64,000 nucleotides of DNA. It comes from Allodiplogaster sudhausi (Eukaryota > Nematoda > Chromadorea > Rhabditida > Diplogasteridae). The stretch lies in NCBI GenBank assembly GCA_945643635.1, contig CALZFC010000042.1, positions 67,501 through 131,500 on the forward strand, read 5' to 3'. Within the stretch, counting starts at the first letter, position 1. Every line of letters starts with the position of its first letter. This document shows, piece by piece, positions 24,243 through 36,352 of the stretch. A program made the translations under genes and the position numbers. The notes beneath the pieces were generated by a model that ran no database searches, was not told the DNA's origin, and saw nothing but the letters and a program-made list of their open reading frames with translations.

Positions 24243-24689
24243 ATGTACTACAACCAGCCAGGCTATGCCTACCCGGGCGCATGCTATCCCATCTCGCCCT
24301 ATGGTGGGTCTTTCAATAGATTCCAATGAGAAATAGCTATTATTTTGATACTTTAGCTTGATTCATTAGCCTCATTAGGGATATCGCTGAATTTGTAATC
24401 GTTGCACGTTCAAGTTAAACGTTTTTTGTCTTGATTTTTTAAGACAAAAGCCCAATCCTTGAATAAAAAAATTTATTTACAGTAGACCAATTATCAATCA
24501 ATTTCTATGTAGATTAATTTTAGGTAATATTCTTCGAATTGCGACTAAAGTTTAGAAGCCCGCCCATTTGAATGTAAATGAAGCTCGACCCTTGTCATTT
24601 AAATTTATTGATCGACTTAAGCGGCTGCTCCTTACGGCGGATATTATGGCGGCGGCTACTACGATGGATGGTGTTGCTGCTGGTGCTAG
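24243..24689 (+). CDS. Short Gly/Tyr-rich peptide with Trp-Cys tail
   Basis: Two exons, 24243-24303 and 24622-24689, join in phase (TAT G / CG GCT) to a 42-residue product. It begins MYYNQPGYAYPGACYPISPY and ends GGGYYDGWCCCWC. The ATG lies four bases after a TTCAG acceptor, suggesting a spliced leader or a short 5' exon. There is no signal peptide. The composition (Tyr, Gly, Pro; terminal WCCCWC) resembles short cysteine-tail proteins such as the CYSTM type, or nematode YGG-type small peptides, but I cannot assign a family. It is too short for standard ORF calling. Confidence 0.5.
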
Positions 24690-27527
24690 CAAGGATGACG
24701 TCATGCGTCTAATGGAAGCACCGCTCCCTTTAAGTCCGCGCCCCCTTGTAAAGCGTTTTCTGATACAGCTCCATTTTGTAATTAAAATGTAACATTGTGA
24801 TTTGACTTGGCGAACAGTCGGAGAATCAAATATGTAATTCGAAAATGACGCAGAAAATTAATATATGACAAATGTAGAGCATCTTGTCGCTAAACACGTC
24901 AATGTGACTTGCAGACGCTGTCCTTACATTGAAAGAGCTCGTGAAATATACCTCGTAACTTGGGAGAAGCCCCCAACCCCCGGCCCATTTTGCATAACAG
25001 GGATTTTAATATCCAGTTTTGTTTAATTAGGGAATCAACCTAAAATATTCTTGTCAATATAGTCAAATTTTTCAATTTTACATTTCCGCGGCTGTTATTT
25101 CTCGCGGATTGAACTTATCACCACATATTATGTGCCATTCGATAGCTTTTGAGAAGACGAGCAACTATCCCATACATCACTTTATGATGTATTGATTGTT
25201 TGATCTACTTTTTATGTTCGAATATTTTGGCCACTTATGTATTTGGCCTTGCCGTCAATTTACACTTTTTGGCGGTTATATTTATTTCGATAGAACGCAA
25301 AAATAGCTATCAGTTGATAGGTCAACCTTTAAGATTGGTTTTGGCATTTTCCAGAAATGAATTTTTTAATGTTATTTTGGCCCATTGGTTGTGCACGTCT
25401 AATGTCATAGGTCGCAGGTTCGAAGCCGCGCGCGTGCAAACCCTTTTGCGGGCTTTTACCACGGGAAATCTGCAAAACAAACATCGGTTCTGACCTTAGT
25501 GTGCTTCGTGGAGCAAAATGATGTATTGGATGAGTAAGAAACATTAAGATTGCACGAAAAGTTGGAAAATGCGGATCTGTCAGTTTTGACGCGACCGCCA
25601 TAGGAAAATCGATACTGTCATTGGTAGGGGCGCCCTAACCAGATGTAATGGATGTATGTTGTAGAGAATTTTGTTGCGTACTGAATAGTACGATCCACAT
25701 TCTGTTCTCGCTGAAAACATTGAAAATACAGCGCTTCGAATAGTTTTAGGTCATTTTCTGACAATGGCTGAAAAATCGAAAAATGCGTTTTTTTCATGGA
25801 ATATGATATCTTTATGAAATTTTGACTGAGAGGTTTTATGAAATAAAACGTGCTGAATCTAATGAAATAGTTCATTTCATGTTAGAACCAGAATTTAACT
25901 TCTTTTTCACGCATTCCTTGAATCCTACATATCGGAGGTACGCCTATTTGGGCCTAATATTTATACCCTTCGGGACCTCTACACGAAACGAAAAGAATAT
26001 ATGTTATACAGTTTTTAATGCTCTATATTTTGAGATATAACACCCACACACAAACGAGTATAAGGTACTTAACCGTCAAATTCAAATATTAAAAGAAATT
26101 TTTCGATGTGAAAATGAAATAGCTGACTGAAACACATCATTGCAGTTTTGTTTAGAATCCAACGGTGATGCCAATAAAAAAAAGAAAATTGAAAAATATT
26201 GATGTTAAAGAAAGTTATGTGTACTTAAACTTTTCCCTTACTTTTGCATGCCCAGGCAATGAAAAATTGTTTATAACAAATTTGACCTTCTAATTTTCTT
26301 CATAGTGCGCATAGGTATCCCTGATTAAATTTTGGATAGCCAAATCAAAAATTTTTACCCCGGTGCAGGCCCCCATGGAGGGCTGCTTGATCCTTACAGA
26401 GAGGCTCTTTTAAACAATGTAAAAAACAGTTTGTGAATAGAGTACCATGAGCAGCGAATCAGCTATGAAAATATATTGCTATTCATAACGTATGTAGCCT
26501 CGTTTACCGAGCATCAGACGCCTGCATTTAAATTGGAAACATCTGATTTTGCAGGAAGTAAGCAAGACATAGAATTGTGACTTGTTTTAACTTTACTCAA
26601 TCTCTTATGTCAGTAGACACATACATCCACCCCGTATTGCAATTTGAGTTTGCTTAAGGGACAACGGTGCGAAAATTATAGTACTTCCAATAGATGAATA
26701 CGAATCGCGGGCAGAATAACACATTTCTAAATCACAAACATGGACATAAGGGGCTAATTTACTTTCTAATGTACGCGAAATGTCCCCGCTTTCCTTACAC
26801 AACTTTTTATCTCTTCCTCACACTCGCTTACACCCCAATTCTCTCAACCCTTCTATTTCTATATCCAGCTATCTTTCAACATTTTCTCATCACGCTCCGC
26901 CCGCATGTATCTCTCTTTCTCTATCTCTCTCTCTCTCATACTCGCCTGTTCTTCGTTCTGATTTGTTCAACACCAAGTGCAAAGTCTACTGAAAGAATGT
27001 AGCCAAATTAAAAAGCGGCTGGCTACGGTGCGTGTTGCAGATTCTGCATTACAGCTTCATGTTATCACGTCCGTGCGAATCTCACACCCATACTAAATAT
27101 GGCTTGAACTCGCCCCAACTCACTTCCAATCGTAGTCACTCTCTAGATTAAATTGTTTACCAAATACCGCTCGTATTCATATCTCGTGCTGTATTGTACA
27201 CGGCCGGGCCCGCTGTCACCTTGCAATTTCGCAAAAAGGCCAAGTCGCAAGGCTTGAAATGGCACGGTCTTTTTATGCCGCCAGAGTGTTTAAACGAGTA
27301 TGAGCGGAACGATAAGAGCCAATTGCATTCTTGCACCAGGAGAACTATTACCTACCGAAAATGAATTGAGCTGTGACCAAGTTGTTGCCAAGATATATGT
27401 ATGTATGCATACATATTTGCATATATATGTATATGTACATATGATGAATGTATGCAAATATGTATATTAGTAACAATGATGAATAGTAATTAGATTTATA
27501 GAAAAGTAAAAAAAAGTAGCCTTTTAG
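24690..27527. other. Intergenic stretch without a recognised gene
   Basis: AT-rich sequence with short open frames only. It contains a tRNA-like segment at about 25378-25430, a CT tract near 26910-26940, and a palindromic TATG/CATA microsatellite at about 27390-27460, shortly before the chemoreceptor start. Confidence 0.5.
25378..25430 (+). repeat. tRNA-like Pol III module
   Basis: The sequence has an A-box-like TGGCCCATTGG and, 28 bases later, a perfect B-box core GGTTCGAAGCC. The T stem and acceptor stem do not pair, so it is not a functional tRNA. It most likely marks a tRNA-derived SINE or tRNA relic. Confidence 0.4.
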
Positions 27528-30500
27528 ATGTGCTCGCGATCCGTGCATTGGTTGCTGAACACGGCGTCCGCCCTCGAGAGCATCGCCATCGGCGCCTCCT
27601 TCAGCGTTCTTCTCTTCGCGCACATCCAACGCTCCGCCGCGCTCCATCCCAATTTTAGGTGAATATCATTCACTCTTTGTTTTAACGTTTTTCTAATTAT
27701 TCTCTCATTTGACAGAGTGATTATTGAATTTATTTTTTCCCCTCTTATATTGTATACTGCAATAAATTTAAGTATCGTTATTTTTACCACCATTTCTGCT
27801 TATGCGGGGTTTTTAGGCAAAATTTAAGAGCTAAATTATTAAATTGTGTATATCCCCAAATTTCATCCCAATTTGTCTGCAGCGTCCTGTTCGGCTCGCT
27901 AATCGCTTGTTATGTCGTCTCCACTGGTTCCTCTGCTTGTTTCCTTGTCTTGTCCACCATGGAAGCAGCCGTGCCCAACACCGTTATTGGTATTCACTTA
28001 TCGATCGGTTATTTTATAGACTAACAAGCTAATTAATTATGTTATGCCGAGTTATTAATCGATCCTTCTAAATTAAAAGTTTTCCTAATAATTTGGAGTA
28101 AAAGATCTAATTATCTATTGGCTTTTTTTGAATAGTTACTTGAAAGACGGCACGTAGATAACTTTAAATATAGACAGTTTTAAGGACGTTGATTGATCGT
28201 GTTGACTCTTCTCCAGTGAGTATTCATTGAAGGAGTGATCTCGTCTTCGTCCTACTCGGCCATCCCCCTTCTGGCGGCGTCGATCGTGCTGGAGCGCGCG
28301 TGGGCGACGCGACGTCTGCGTGCGTACGAGCGACGGCGGACGCGGACGCCCGCGCTCCTCGCACTCGCTGCCGCCGTCAGGCATTTCTGTTTCTCTTGTT
28401 TTTTTTTAAAGATAAAAATCACTATGTCACTTTCCATCTTGAAAAATAATTATTATTCGTGTGCAAATATTTATCTAGTAAACCCAGACTGCGTGATTCA
28501 GAGAGCTTTTTTTTAAGGAGAGATATAGAGAGTATACGTACATACATACAGTACCGTCCAACATTGTTGGGTCCGAAATTAATCCGATTAATTAAATTAA
28601 TTTAAATAATTCAAACTGGAATTGCGAAGTGCTGAGGATATGCCGTGCGATTTCGGCAGAGGGTTTTATGTCTTTTTTCATTGCGCGTCACCCTAGAAAA
28701 ACCGTTTTTCAAAATATGCCGAAATGACAAAGATCTGACAATTTTTCAATGCTACGCTGTTTAGCGGAATTTTTTACGGAGTGTTCGGCTGAGAAAGCAG
28801 CTGGTTGAATCCAGCAGCCAAACAACAAATTAGAGTGAAATTTTCTTAGCGCTTCTTATTTTGTTTGAGTTTCTTCCTTTGTTTTGCATGAGTTACTTAT
28901 CATATTTGGGTATAAATGATAAGAAAAATGGAAAATAAGATTTTCTGTAGCGAGCAAAAAATGTGCTCCCACAGAGCATCGAACACCGGACCTTGGGATT
29001 CCCAGCCAAACGCTGTCGCAATACACCACGCCCAACTTGACAAAGGAAGAATGTACATTTTCTATCCGGACCCGAAACAGTTATCTCTTGGAATGAAGAA
29101 GATCGAAATAAGATGAGATAGAGATGGAGAAGGAGAGAGATAAAACAAGACTGACCATGAGAGAGATATATTGAACGAGAGAGAGAGAGAACAACAGAGA
29201 AAGAGAGGAGGGGATAGATTGAAAGAGTGAGAGAGATAGAGAGAGAGAAAGGGAGAGTGAGAGTATGTGTGAACGAAACATGAGAGAGACAGTAAAGAGA
29301 GGGAGAGAGAGAGAATGAGAGAGACAGTGGAGAGAGAGAGGTCGATGGCAGAGATTGTCAACTTGTTTCAATGAAAAGCAGTGCGTTGGGAGGTCTACGC
29401 TTTGCAAAAATTAACCAGACAAGCCCCTTTAATCGTCATCCTCCACGCTTCGTTGGTGAGGCTGCGGACAATGTGCTTGTAAAGGTACATTCCATTCCTT
29501 CCAAGTTGCGTGTGGTGTATTGCGACGGCGTTTGGCTGGGAATCTCAAGGTCCGGTGTTCGATGCTCTGCGGGAGCAAATTTTTTGCTCGCTACAGAAAA
29601 TGTCATTTTCCATTTTTCTTGTCATTTATACCCAAATATAATAAGAAACTTAAGCAAAACAAAGGAAGAAACTCGAACAAAATAAGAAGAGCCTAGAAAA
29701 TTTCACTCTAATTTGTTGTTTGTAGTTTGGCTGCTGGATTCAGCCAGCTGCTTTCTCAGCTGCTTACACCCCGTAAAAAATTCCGCTAAGCAGCGTAGCA
29801 TTGAAAAATTGTCAGATCTTTGTCATTTCGGCATATTTTGAATAACGGTTTTTCTAGGATGACGCGCAATGAAAAAAGACATAAAACCCTCCGACGAAAT
29901 CGCACGGCATGTCCTCAGCACTTCGCAATTCCAGTTTGAATTATTTAAATTAATTTAATTAATCGGATTAATTTCGGACCCAACAATGTTGGACGGTACT
30001 GTATGTTGTGAGAGAGAAGGAGACGAAAGGGCATTTGAGATGTACACTGTACCAGCTGGCAGAGATTACTTCTAGTCTAACAGATTTTCTCTTTAGCTGC
30101 ATCTGGAAAATGCACTTTATAGCTACAAGCGCATGCAGAATTTGTATTCTTAAAAATGTAAGTGAAAAGTGGACGAACGATGTTGTACAAATATAACACA
30201 CAGCCTTCTGCTAATTGTGTAAATGAAATGTAGCCCATGATTCATTTCGCAGCACTATAGAACCGCTTCTTCTTAATTACGTACTCTCTCTCTCTCTCTA
30301 TTCTAATGAAAGATTAAATTCTTTAAATATGTATACACGATGGTAAAGATTCGAAAAAAGTTCAATTATTTATTTTGTCAAATTTACTTTTATCTATTGT
30401 TAACGCCCTTGTCTACCTACATATGTACATACATAGCAGGCCAGGAAGTAGTATATTATTTAAAGCACCTGTCCGAGCTCCCGTTGCATTTGCAGAGAAA

Positions 30501-31562
30501 TTTAAATGTGTAATGCAGGCGAGTTCCCTGGTAAACTCGTAAAAATAATTATTTCTTTTGGAAAAAAAACAATATATTTATCTTTCAGGTCATAATTAGC
30601 GTCGTGTACGTCGTCTTCTGTGAAGGTCGGATAGCATGCTGTTTACTTCTTTTTCAAATCATTTTAATGCTAATATTGTTATCGTATGATTAGTAAAAAC
30701 TCAATTGTATCTATTGCCAGATTTTCTCGAACACCACGGCAGTGACGTCATCTTCGGCCTAGCTCTTTCATGCATATTGGTTAGCGCTTCTTTTGCACTT
30801 TTGTACTCACCTCATCGACCATTAATTAAATATACAAAAGTGCATGCATATGTAATTGTGTATGTTCAACAGAAATGAATAGGAACTGGAAAGGTATGTA
30901 GATTTCTGCTACTCGATATGCAAATATGTACATACATAAGTACATACATATGTAATTGCTCGTTTACCAGGCAGACACACATCACTCATAATCACACGTA
31001 AACAGTAACCTGCCACTTTTCATTCAGCAGAGACAATAAGCGCTGTCTTCTCCCTGCATATTATCCCTCTCTTCTCTTTGCTTCTCTCCCCCTATCCCTC
31101 TCTCTCGCTCTCTCTCTCTCTCTTTCTCTCTGTCTCTCTCTCTTTCCCTCTCTCCTCTGTCCAGTCCTCTGTCTCTCTCTACCTCTACAACGTGCATCTC
31201 CGCCGTCGGCACGGCCACCTCGGCAGCACGAGCATGCTGAGCGTCGCAGCGCGCTTCCAAGTCAACGAGAATCTGCGCGTCGTCGCTGCGCTCCTCGTCT
31301 TTGTCAGTGCTCTCTTCGGGGAGCTTGGCTAAGTGGTTGTGCTACGGAGATTAGGAGAAAGTGTTCGCTGGTTCAATTCTGACCAAGAATCAAACAGGTC
31401 GTTCTGGACTCTCTGTCGAGCATCGTGGATGCATGCGGTTCGTATTTCTACGGGATCTCGTTCATGTTCGACAGTGACGCGTGCTACAAGGGCAGAGCTG
31501 CGCCGTTTCTCTGCTTCATCACTGTCAGTTTTGTCTTGTCACTTTCTCTCTATTTCTCATTT

Positions 31563-31612
<50 letters not shown>

Positions 31613-32049
31613 GCACTCTCTCCATCACTCCTTACCTCAGGCCTCCTTCCTGCTCCAAATGCTGATTCCGGTTCTACTGCGCCGACTGCCCAGGAGATAC
31701 GGCGGGTTGTTCAGACGCGAGTTAGCAGCTCTGAACATTTTATTTTTCAATAAAGTTTTTAAAATGTATTTCTTAAGGTTTTTGGGCAACCATTTTTCAT
31801 CCGAAATTCAATTCTTACGTCTTCCCTGTCTCCATCTCCCCTTAATCACCCTCTATTTCTCTCCCTCTCTCCTCTCTCTCTATTTCTCTCTCTCTCAAAG
31901 CCTTTGCAGAAATCTCAAGGTTTCTCCCCTGGTCGGCTCTCTAGAACAACACTTTTCAACTCTTGAAGCGGCATGGGGAGACACCCACCGACTTCGCCGC
32001 TCTTCCGGTCTTTGACACGCGAAGCTACGAAAGACAAATCGGACAGTAA
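27528..32049 (+). CDS. Seven-TM chemoreceptor, Sra superfamily (Sre-like)
   Basis: Nine exons keep phase throughout: 27528-27658, 27883-27989, 28233-28375, 30589-30625, 30721-30779, 31165-31302, 31398-31523, 31641-31754 and 31945-32049, giving 319 residues. TM1 and TM2 lie in ASALESIAIGASFSVLLFAH and SVLFGSLIACYVV. TM3 ends in the family signature LERAWATRRLRAYERRR. The intracellular loop before TM6 has ARFQVNENLRVV, matching the RYQ..EN pattern of Sre/Sra receptors. The tail ends HGETPTDFAALPVFDTRSYE. Such receptors sense chemicals in nematode neurons. The ATG follows a TTTTAG acceptor directly, which fits trans-splicing. Intron 3 (2.2 kb) carries a foldback element. The short exons 30589-30625 and 31641-31754 are the least certain. 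It may be functional. Confidence 0.75.
28549..30001. mobile_element. 1.45-kb foldback element with long terminal inverted repeats
   Basis: The two ends are inverted copies beginning CAGTACCGTCCAACATTGTT, each flanked outside by TA. The arms, about 28549-29066 and 29484-30001, match at most positions; the middle (about 29110-29340) is a GA microsatellite. The TA target site and CAGT ends fit a non-autonomous Tc1/mariner-like element. No transposase is encoded. It lies in intron 3 of the chemoreceptor. Each arm also contains a tRNA-like stretch (A-box-like TGGTGTATTGCG, B-box-like GTGTTCGATGC). Confidence 0.75.
31560..31612. repeat. CT microsatellite in a chemoreceptor intron
   Basis: CT repeats on the sense strand fill the intron before the acceptor at 31640. 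A similar tract at 31083-31163 precedes the acceptor at 31164. They double as extended polypyrimidine tracts. Confidence 0.8.
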
Positions 32050-33124
32050 TCTCAACATGACAGTGAATACGGTAGCAGATTTATGACCTCATCACTTTGC
32101 CTCCTTTTTGTTGTGCGCATGAATCTGAGATTAAACATCTACAGAATTTACAAAGTTATGAAATTGTAAAAAATAATTGTATTAATTGCACTGAATAAGG
32201 AAGAAAGAAAGAAAACGAAACAACGCCATGGCTAAGAAGATAAACAAAATTATGTAAGAATAAATTATTTAAGTTTGCAGAAAAACCGAATAAAAAATGA
32301 ATAAGCAATAAAGATAGTAGTGAAATTATCAAGAGCCAAACGTGTCTTTCGAATACGCTCAACGGTCCAGATGGCAGGCATATATGTAGCCCTGCAAGGA
32401 GAGAAAGTTAGAAAAACATCAATTTGTTGCAATAATGTAAAGATATTTTGCACGAATGATGTTCTTTTTAAAGTTAATAAAAAATAAAATAATTTTCACT
32501 CATTGTCAGTAAAGGCGTCCTTGTTTTTTCAAGTTTTCTAGGCCCCCTTTTTTCAAGTTTTCTAGGCCCTGCTCAACGAAAGTATTCGCCATCGCAAATC
32601 ACAACAATGTGTCAGACCACGCTACAGTTATCAGTTATTGGAGAGGTAGAGAACGAGTGACATGGCGAGATATTCTTAGGAAGCGATTATTATATTGAAA
32701 CGTTGCAAGAGGCAGCAGCGAGAAGCATAACAAAGGACGTGGAGATAAAGGGCAGAGAAATAGATAGATACCAAGGGCTTCTTCGACAGTTCGTGATGGC
32801 AGCACTGTCAATACACACATGAGTTTACTGATAAGAGAGGAGAGGTTAGCCGCTTATAGTCAGAAAGGACCTCTTGGCAGACTTGAGAGGGGTTAGCAGC
32901 CAGGATCGGTCTAAGAACCGCGTGTCTGAGCCGCTTTTTTGCTAGGTTTTTAAGCCTCGCTGGTTTCACAAACCATATTTAAAAGGCATTAGTATTATGC
33001 TCTGTATTTATTGTTGCCTGCGTATTGTCTGTTTCTTTTTGTTCAAAAATATTGCTCGAATTGTATTGAATTTTTAAAATACAGCTCTTCATTCCACTAG
33101 TGTTTCTTGATGTCTTACTTCTAG
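32050..33124. other. Intergenic stretch without a recognised gene
   Basis: AT-rich sequence between the chemoreceptor and the lipase locus. A short direct repeat, TTTTTTCAAGTTTTCTAGGC, occurs twice near 32524-32568. No exon could be supported. Confidence 0.5.
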
Positions 33125-33525
33125 ATGATCATATCTTATCGAATCACGCAACTTTTCCTCGTTGCTTTCGGCCTTTTCTTCTCGTTGGCAGCTGCTGGAA
33201 ATCCGGAAGTCAGCATGACTACGGTAGATTATCGCTTATTTCTAACTAAACATATAACACTTTCGATTCTGAAATTGTTATAAATTGAGATGTTTAAAAA
33301 GTTTCAAAACGGACATATCTATGCATGTGACTGTAGAAGAAGAAAATCTGGCATGACGGGAAGCATTTTATGGGTTTGGTAGGCATGGGTATGGTGATAA
33401 GATTGAATCATGGCTGGAAAGAGAGAGAAAAATTTTTTTAAGACCTTGCTTGAAAAGATTACGAGATAAAGATGGGGATATGGAAAGAAGAGAAAAGCAG
33501 TGAGACACAGACGCATACAAAAAGT

Positions 33526-33567
<42 letters not shown>

Positions 33568-35022
33568 GCGGTCTCTCGTTCTTCAGCCGCAGATCGTGCA
33601 GCACTGGGGCTATCCGGTGCAGATCATATCGGCGTGCTCGAGTTGCATCGGATCCCGTATGGCAAACGTGGTCAGAAGCGTCGTCAACTTTATATACATA
33701 TATGTACATACATATGTATAAATAAATAAATCATTATTTAATGACATTTTCCTCAAATGAATAAAAGGAACCTTTAAATGTATTCTCTATTATGAACAAT
33801 CGTCCTACCGTATCCGAATGTTTTCCCTGAATCAGGCCCGAGCGATGGATGTCGCCCGGTCGTCTTTCTGCAGCATGGCCTCGAGTGCGACTCGTCCAAC
33901 TGGGTCGTCAACCTGCCGAGCCAGTCGGCGGGTTAGCGATTTAAATTTCCCGCCAAATGATTTTGGAAAGAAATATAGTTAATTTGATCTTTTTTCCATG
34001 TTATAGCTTTCCTCTTCGCCGACGCTGGCTACGACGTCTGGATGGGCAACATGCGTGGGAACACGTACTCCAAGGCACACACCACACTCGATCCTGCCAA
34101 GGAGCCCTTCTGGGAGTTTAGGTTGCTAAGTCTTAGAGAAGACTTTAGGATTCTTACGGCTAAGAATTAAGGACATGGGCAAAAAGGATCCTTAAGTTCT
34201 TAAATATCTATCTTAAAACCATTCTAAATAATTGAGCTGGGATGAAATGGCTCGCAACGACCTCGAAGCCATGATCGACAAGGCTCTGAACGTGTCTGGC
34301 CAGCCCGATCTCTACTACGTCGGACACTCGCAGGTTGACGAAGTTACTTTGCATTGTCGTTAACATTCAAAGTTTTACAGGGAACACTCACCATGTTCTC
34401 ACTTCTCTCGGCTGACATCGGCTACGATAAGAAGGTAGCCAATTTCATGTCCAAGTTACGAACAAGAATACAATTTAAATTAAATTAATTTACATGATTA
34501 CGCTTATTGTTAGAGTATTTCAAACACATATAAAGGGAGTAATTAAATAAAAAATATTTATTTATTATTATTTTTCCCAGATCAAAACCTTCGTCGCCCT
34601 CGCACCCGTGCAGCACGTGAAAGGACTCATCAAGTATGCCGCCGACTTCTTCCTCCCCGAGTTCTGGGTCATCATTTCTGAATATTGTTGCCGAATTCTT
34701 ATCATTAGAGGCTTTTATCTCCATAGCTTTACATGGTTTGACGTTACGAAATCCACCGGATTAACCATAAGAGCAGGCAAACAGGAAATCGAGAACATGT
34801 TGCTATATTTTTCTTAATTCAAATTAATTTCCCGTCATTATCCCAATTTGCAAAAATGAATTGCAGTTGTGGGTTCGAATGTTCGGGTCAGGCGAATTTC
34901 TGCCGAGCAACTGGGTGATGAAACTGCTGGCGTCAACTCTCTGCCATCTGCCTATCGGCGACGCGCTATGCGACAACTTCATGTTCCTTATCACGGGACC
35001 AGAGGGACATCAGTTCAACAAG

Positions 35023-35060
<38 letters not shown>

Positions 35061-35848
35061 TCGCGCTCTCTCTTTCTCTTTCTCTCGCTCTCTTCCTCTC
35101 ACTATTTTAATCTGTCTCCTCTCTCTCTCTCTCTTTCACTATTTATTTTTCTCTCTCTGTCGTTTTCTTTTCTGACGTGCATTTTTTTTCCATATTCACC
35201 AATTTTTGCATAATTCCAGGAGTGTTCTCTATCTTGTTCTTATCTCTGTCTTGCGCGGTTGGATTCTTAATTTTTTTACCGGTAATTACATATATCTCTT
35301 CTCTCTCTCTTTCTTTCTCTCTTTTTCTCTCAATTTCTCTCTTCTCTCTCTCCCTCTCTCTATCTCTCTCTTCCTTCCAGTCCCGCACTGATGTCTACGT
35401 CGCTCACACCCCCGCCGGCACGTCCACCCAGAACATCATGCACTGGGCACAGATGGTCAAGTCGGGTACGGTGGCTCGCTACGACTACGGAAGTGCGAAG
35501 AAGAACCAGGAGCACTACGGGACGGTTAGCGTTGAAATGTCTCCGTTTTATTTATATCAGTAATCATTTTTCAAGAGTAACACGGTTAGTAACTTATTGT
35601 TAGTTGTTCCGGTGGTTTTGCTATTTAGCGTTATGCATCATTTGCTGATGCAACGATCTGAGTCTTACAATTAGACAGCATATGTATATTCTTTCATACC
35701 TAATGGTAAGCCTTGCCCTCTTATCGCAGAGCACAAAGATTCTTTTATGCTTTTTCTCTCCCTCTTTCGCTTCTTTTTCTTTTGTTTACATTTTCTCTCT
35801 CACTTCTCGCGCTCTCTCATGTCTCTAACTGTAAGCCTGCTCCCTCTC

Positions 35849-36159
35849 CACAGGGGTCACACCCCATATAAAAATTTGCAAGATTTTAAGTTCACCAAAT
35901 ATGAGAGACTACACCGCCGCAACAAGTCATGAGTTTTCCGCTCAGGACCACCTCTTTGTGACATAGAAGAAAATTACCGTTTTTAGGGCCCGTGTGATAC
36001 ACGAGCCATACTAAATTTGCTACATGGTGTGTTTGAAAGTGTAGTTTTCGAACGGTTGTAAATTGTTTAAGGTGGACTAGAAAATACCGTTAGGGATATT
36101 CAGCCGTTCACCTGATTCACACTTTATATGGCAACTTTTGGACAGGTGTGATCCCTGTG
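35849..36159. mobile_element. 311-bp MITE in a lipase intron
   Basis: The ends are inverted repeats, CACAGGGGTCACACC and GGTGTGATCCCTGTG, with ATATAAA/TTTATAT just inside. CAGGG-type ends suggest a hAT-like non-autonomous element. CCTCTC abuts both ends and may be part of the target duplication, but the CT-rich flank makes this ambiguous. It interrupts a copy of the 58-bp minisatellite unit next door. Confidence 0.6.
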
Positions 36160-36162
36160 CCT

Positions 36163-36352
36163 CTCCCTCCCTCTCTCCTTCTCGCGCTCTCTCATGTCTC
36201 TAACTGTAAGCCTGCTCCCTCTCCCTCCCTCTCTCCTTCTCGCGCTCTCTCATGTCTCTAACTGTAAGCCTGCTCCCTCTCCCTCCCTCTCTCCTTCTCG
36301 CGCTCTCTCATGTCTCTAACTGTAAGCCTGCTCCCTCTCCCTCCCTCTCTCC
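36163..36352. repeat. 58-bp minisatellite, about 3.3 units
   Basis: The unit contains CTCGCGCTCTCTCATGTCTC and TAACTGTAAGCCTGCTCCCT. Starts of the CATGTCTC core lie at 36193, 36251 and 36309, spaced exactly 58. A further copy of the same core at about 35818 lies on the other side of the inserted MITE. Confidence 0.85.

Noticed and set aside
28549..30001. LTR retrotransposon
   Set aside because: The ends are inverted, not direct, repeats, flanked by TA. No reverse transcriptase or protease is encoded.
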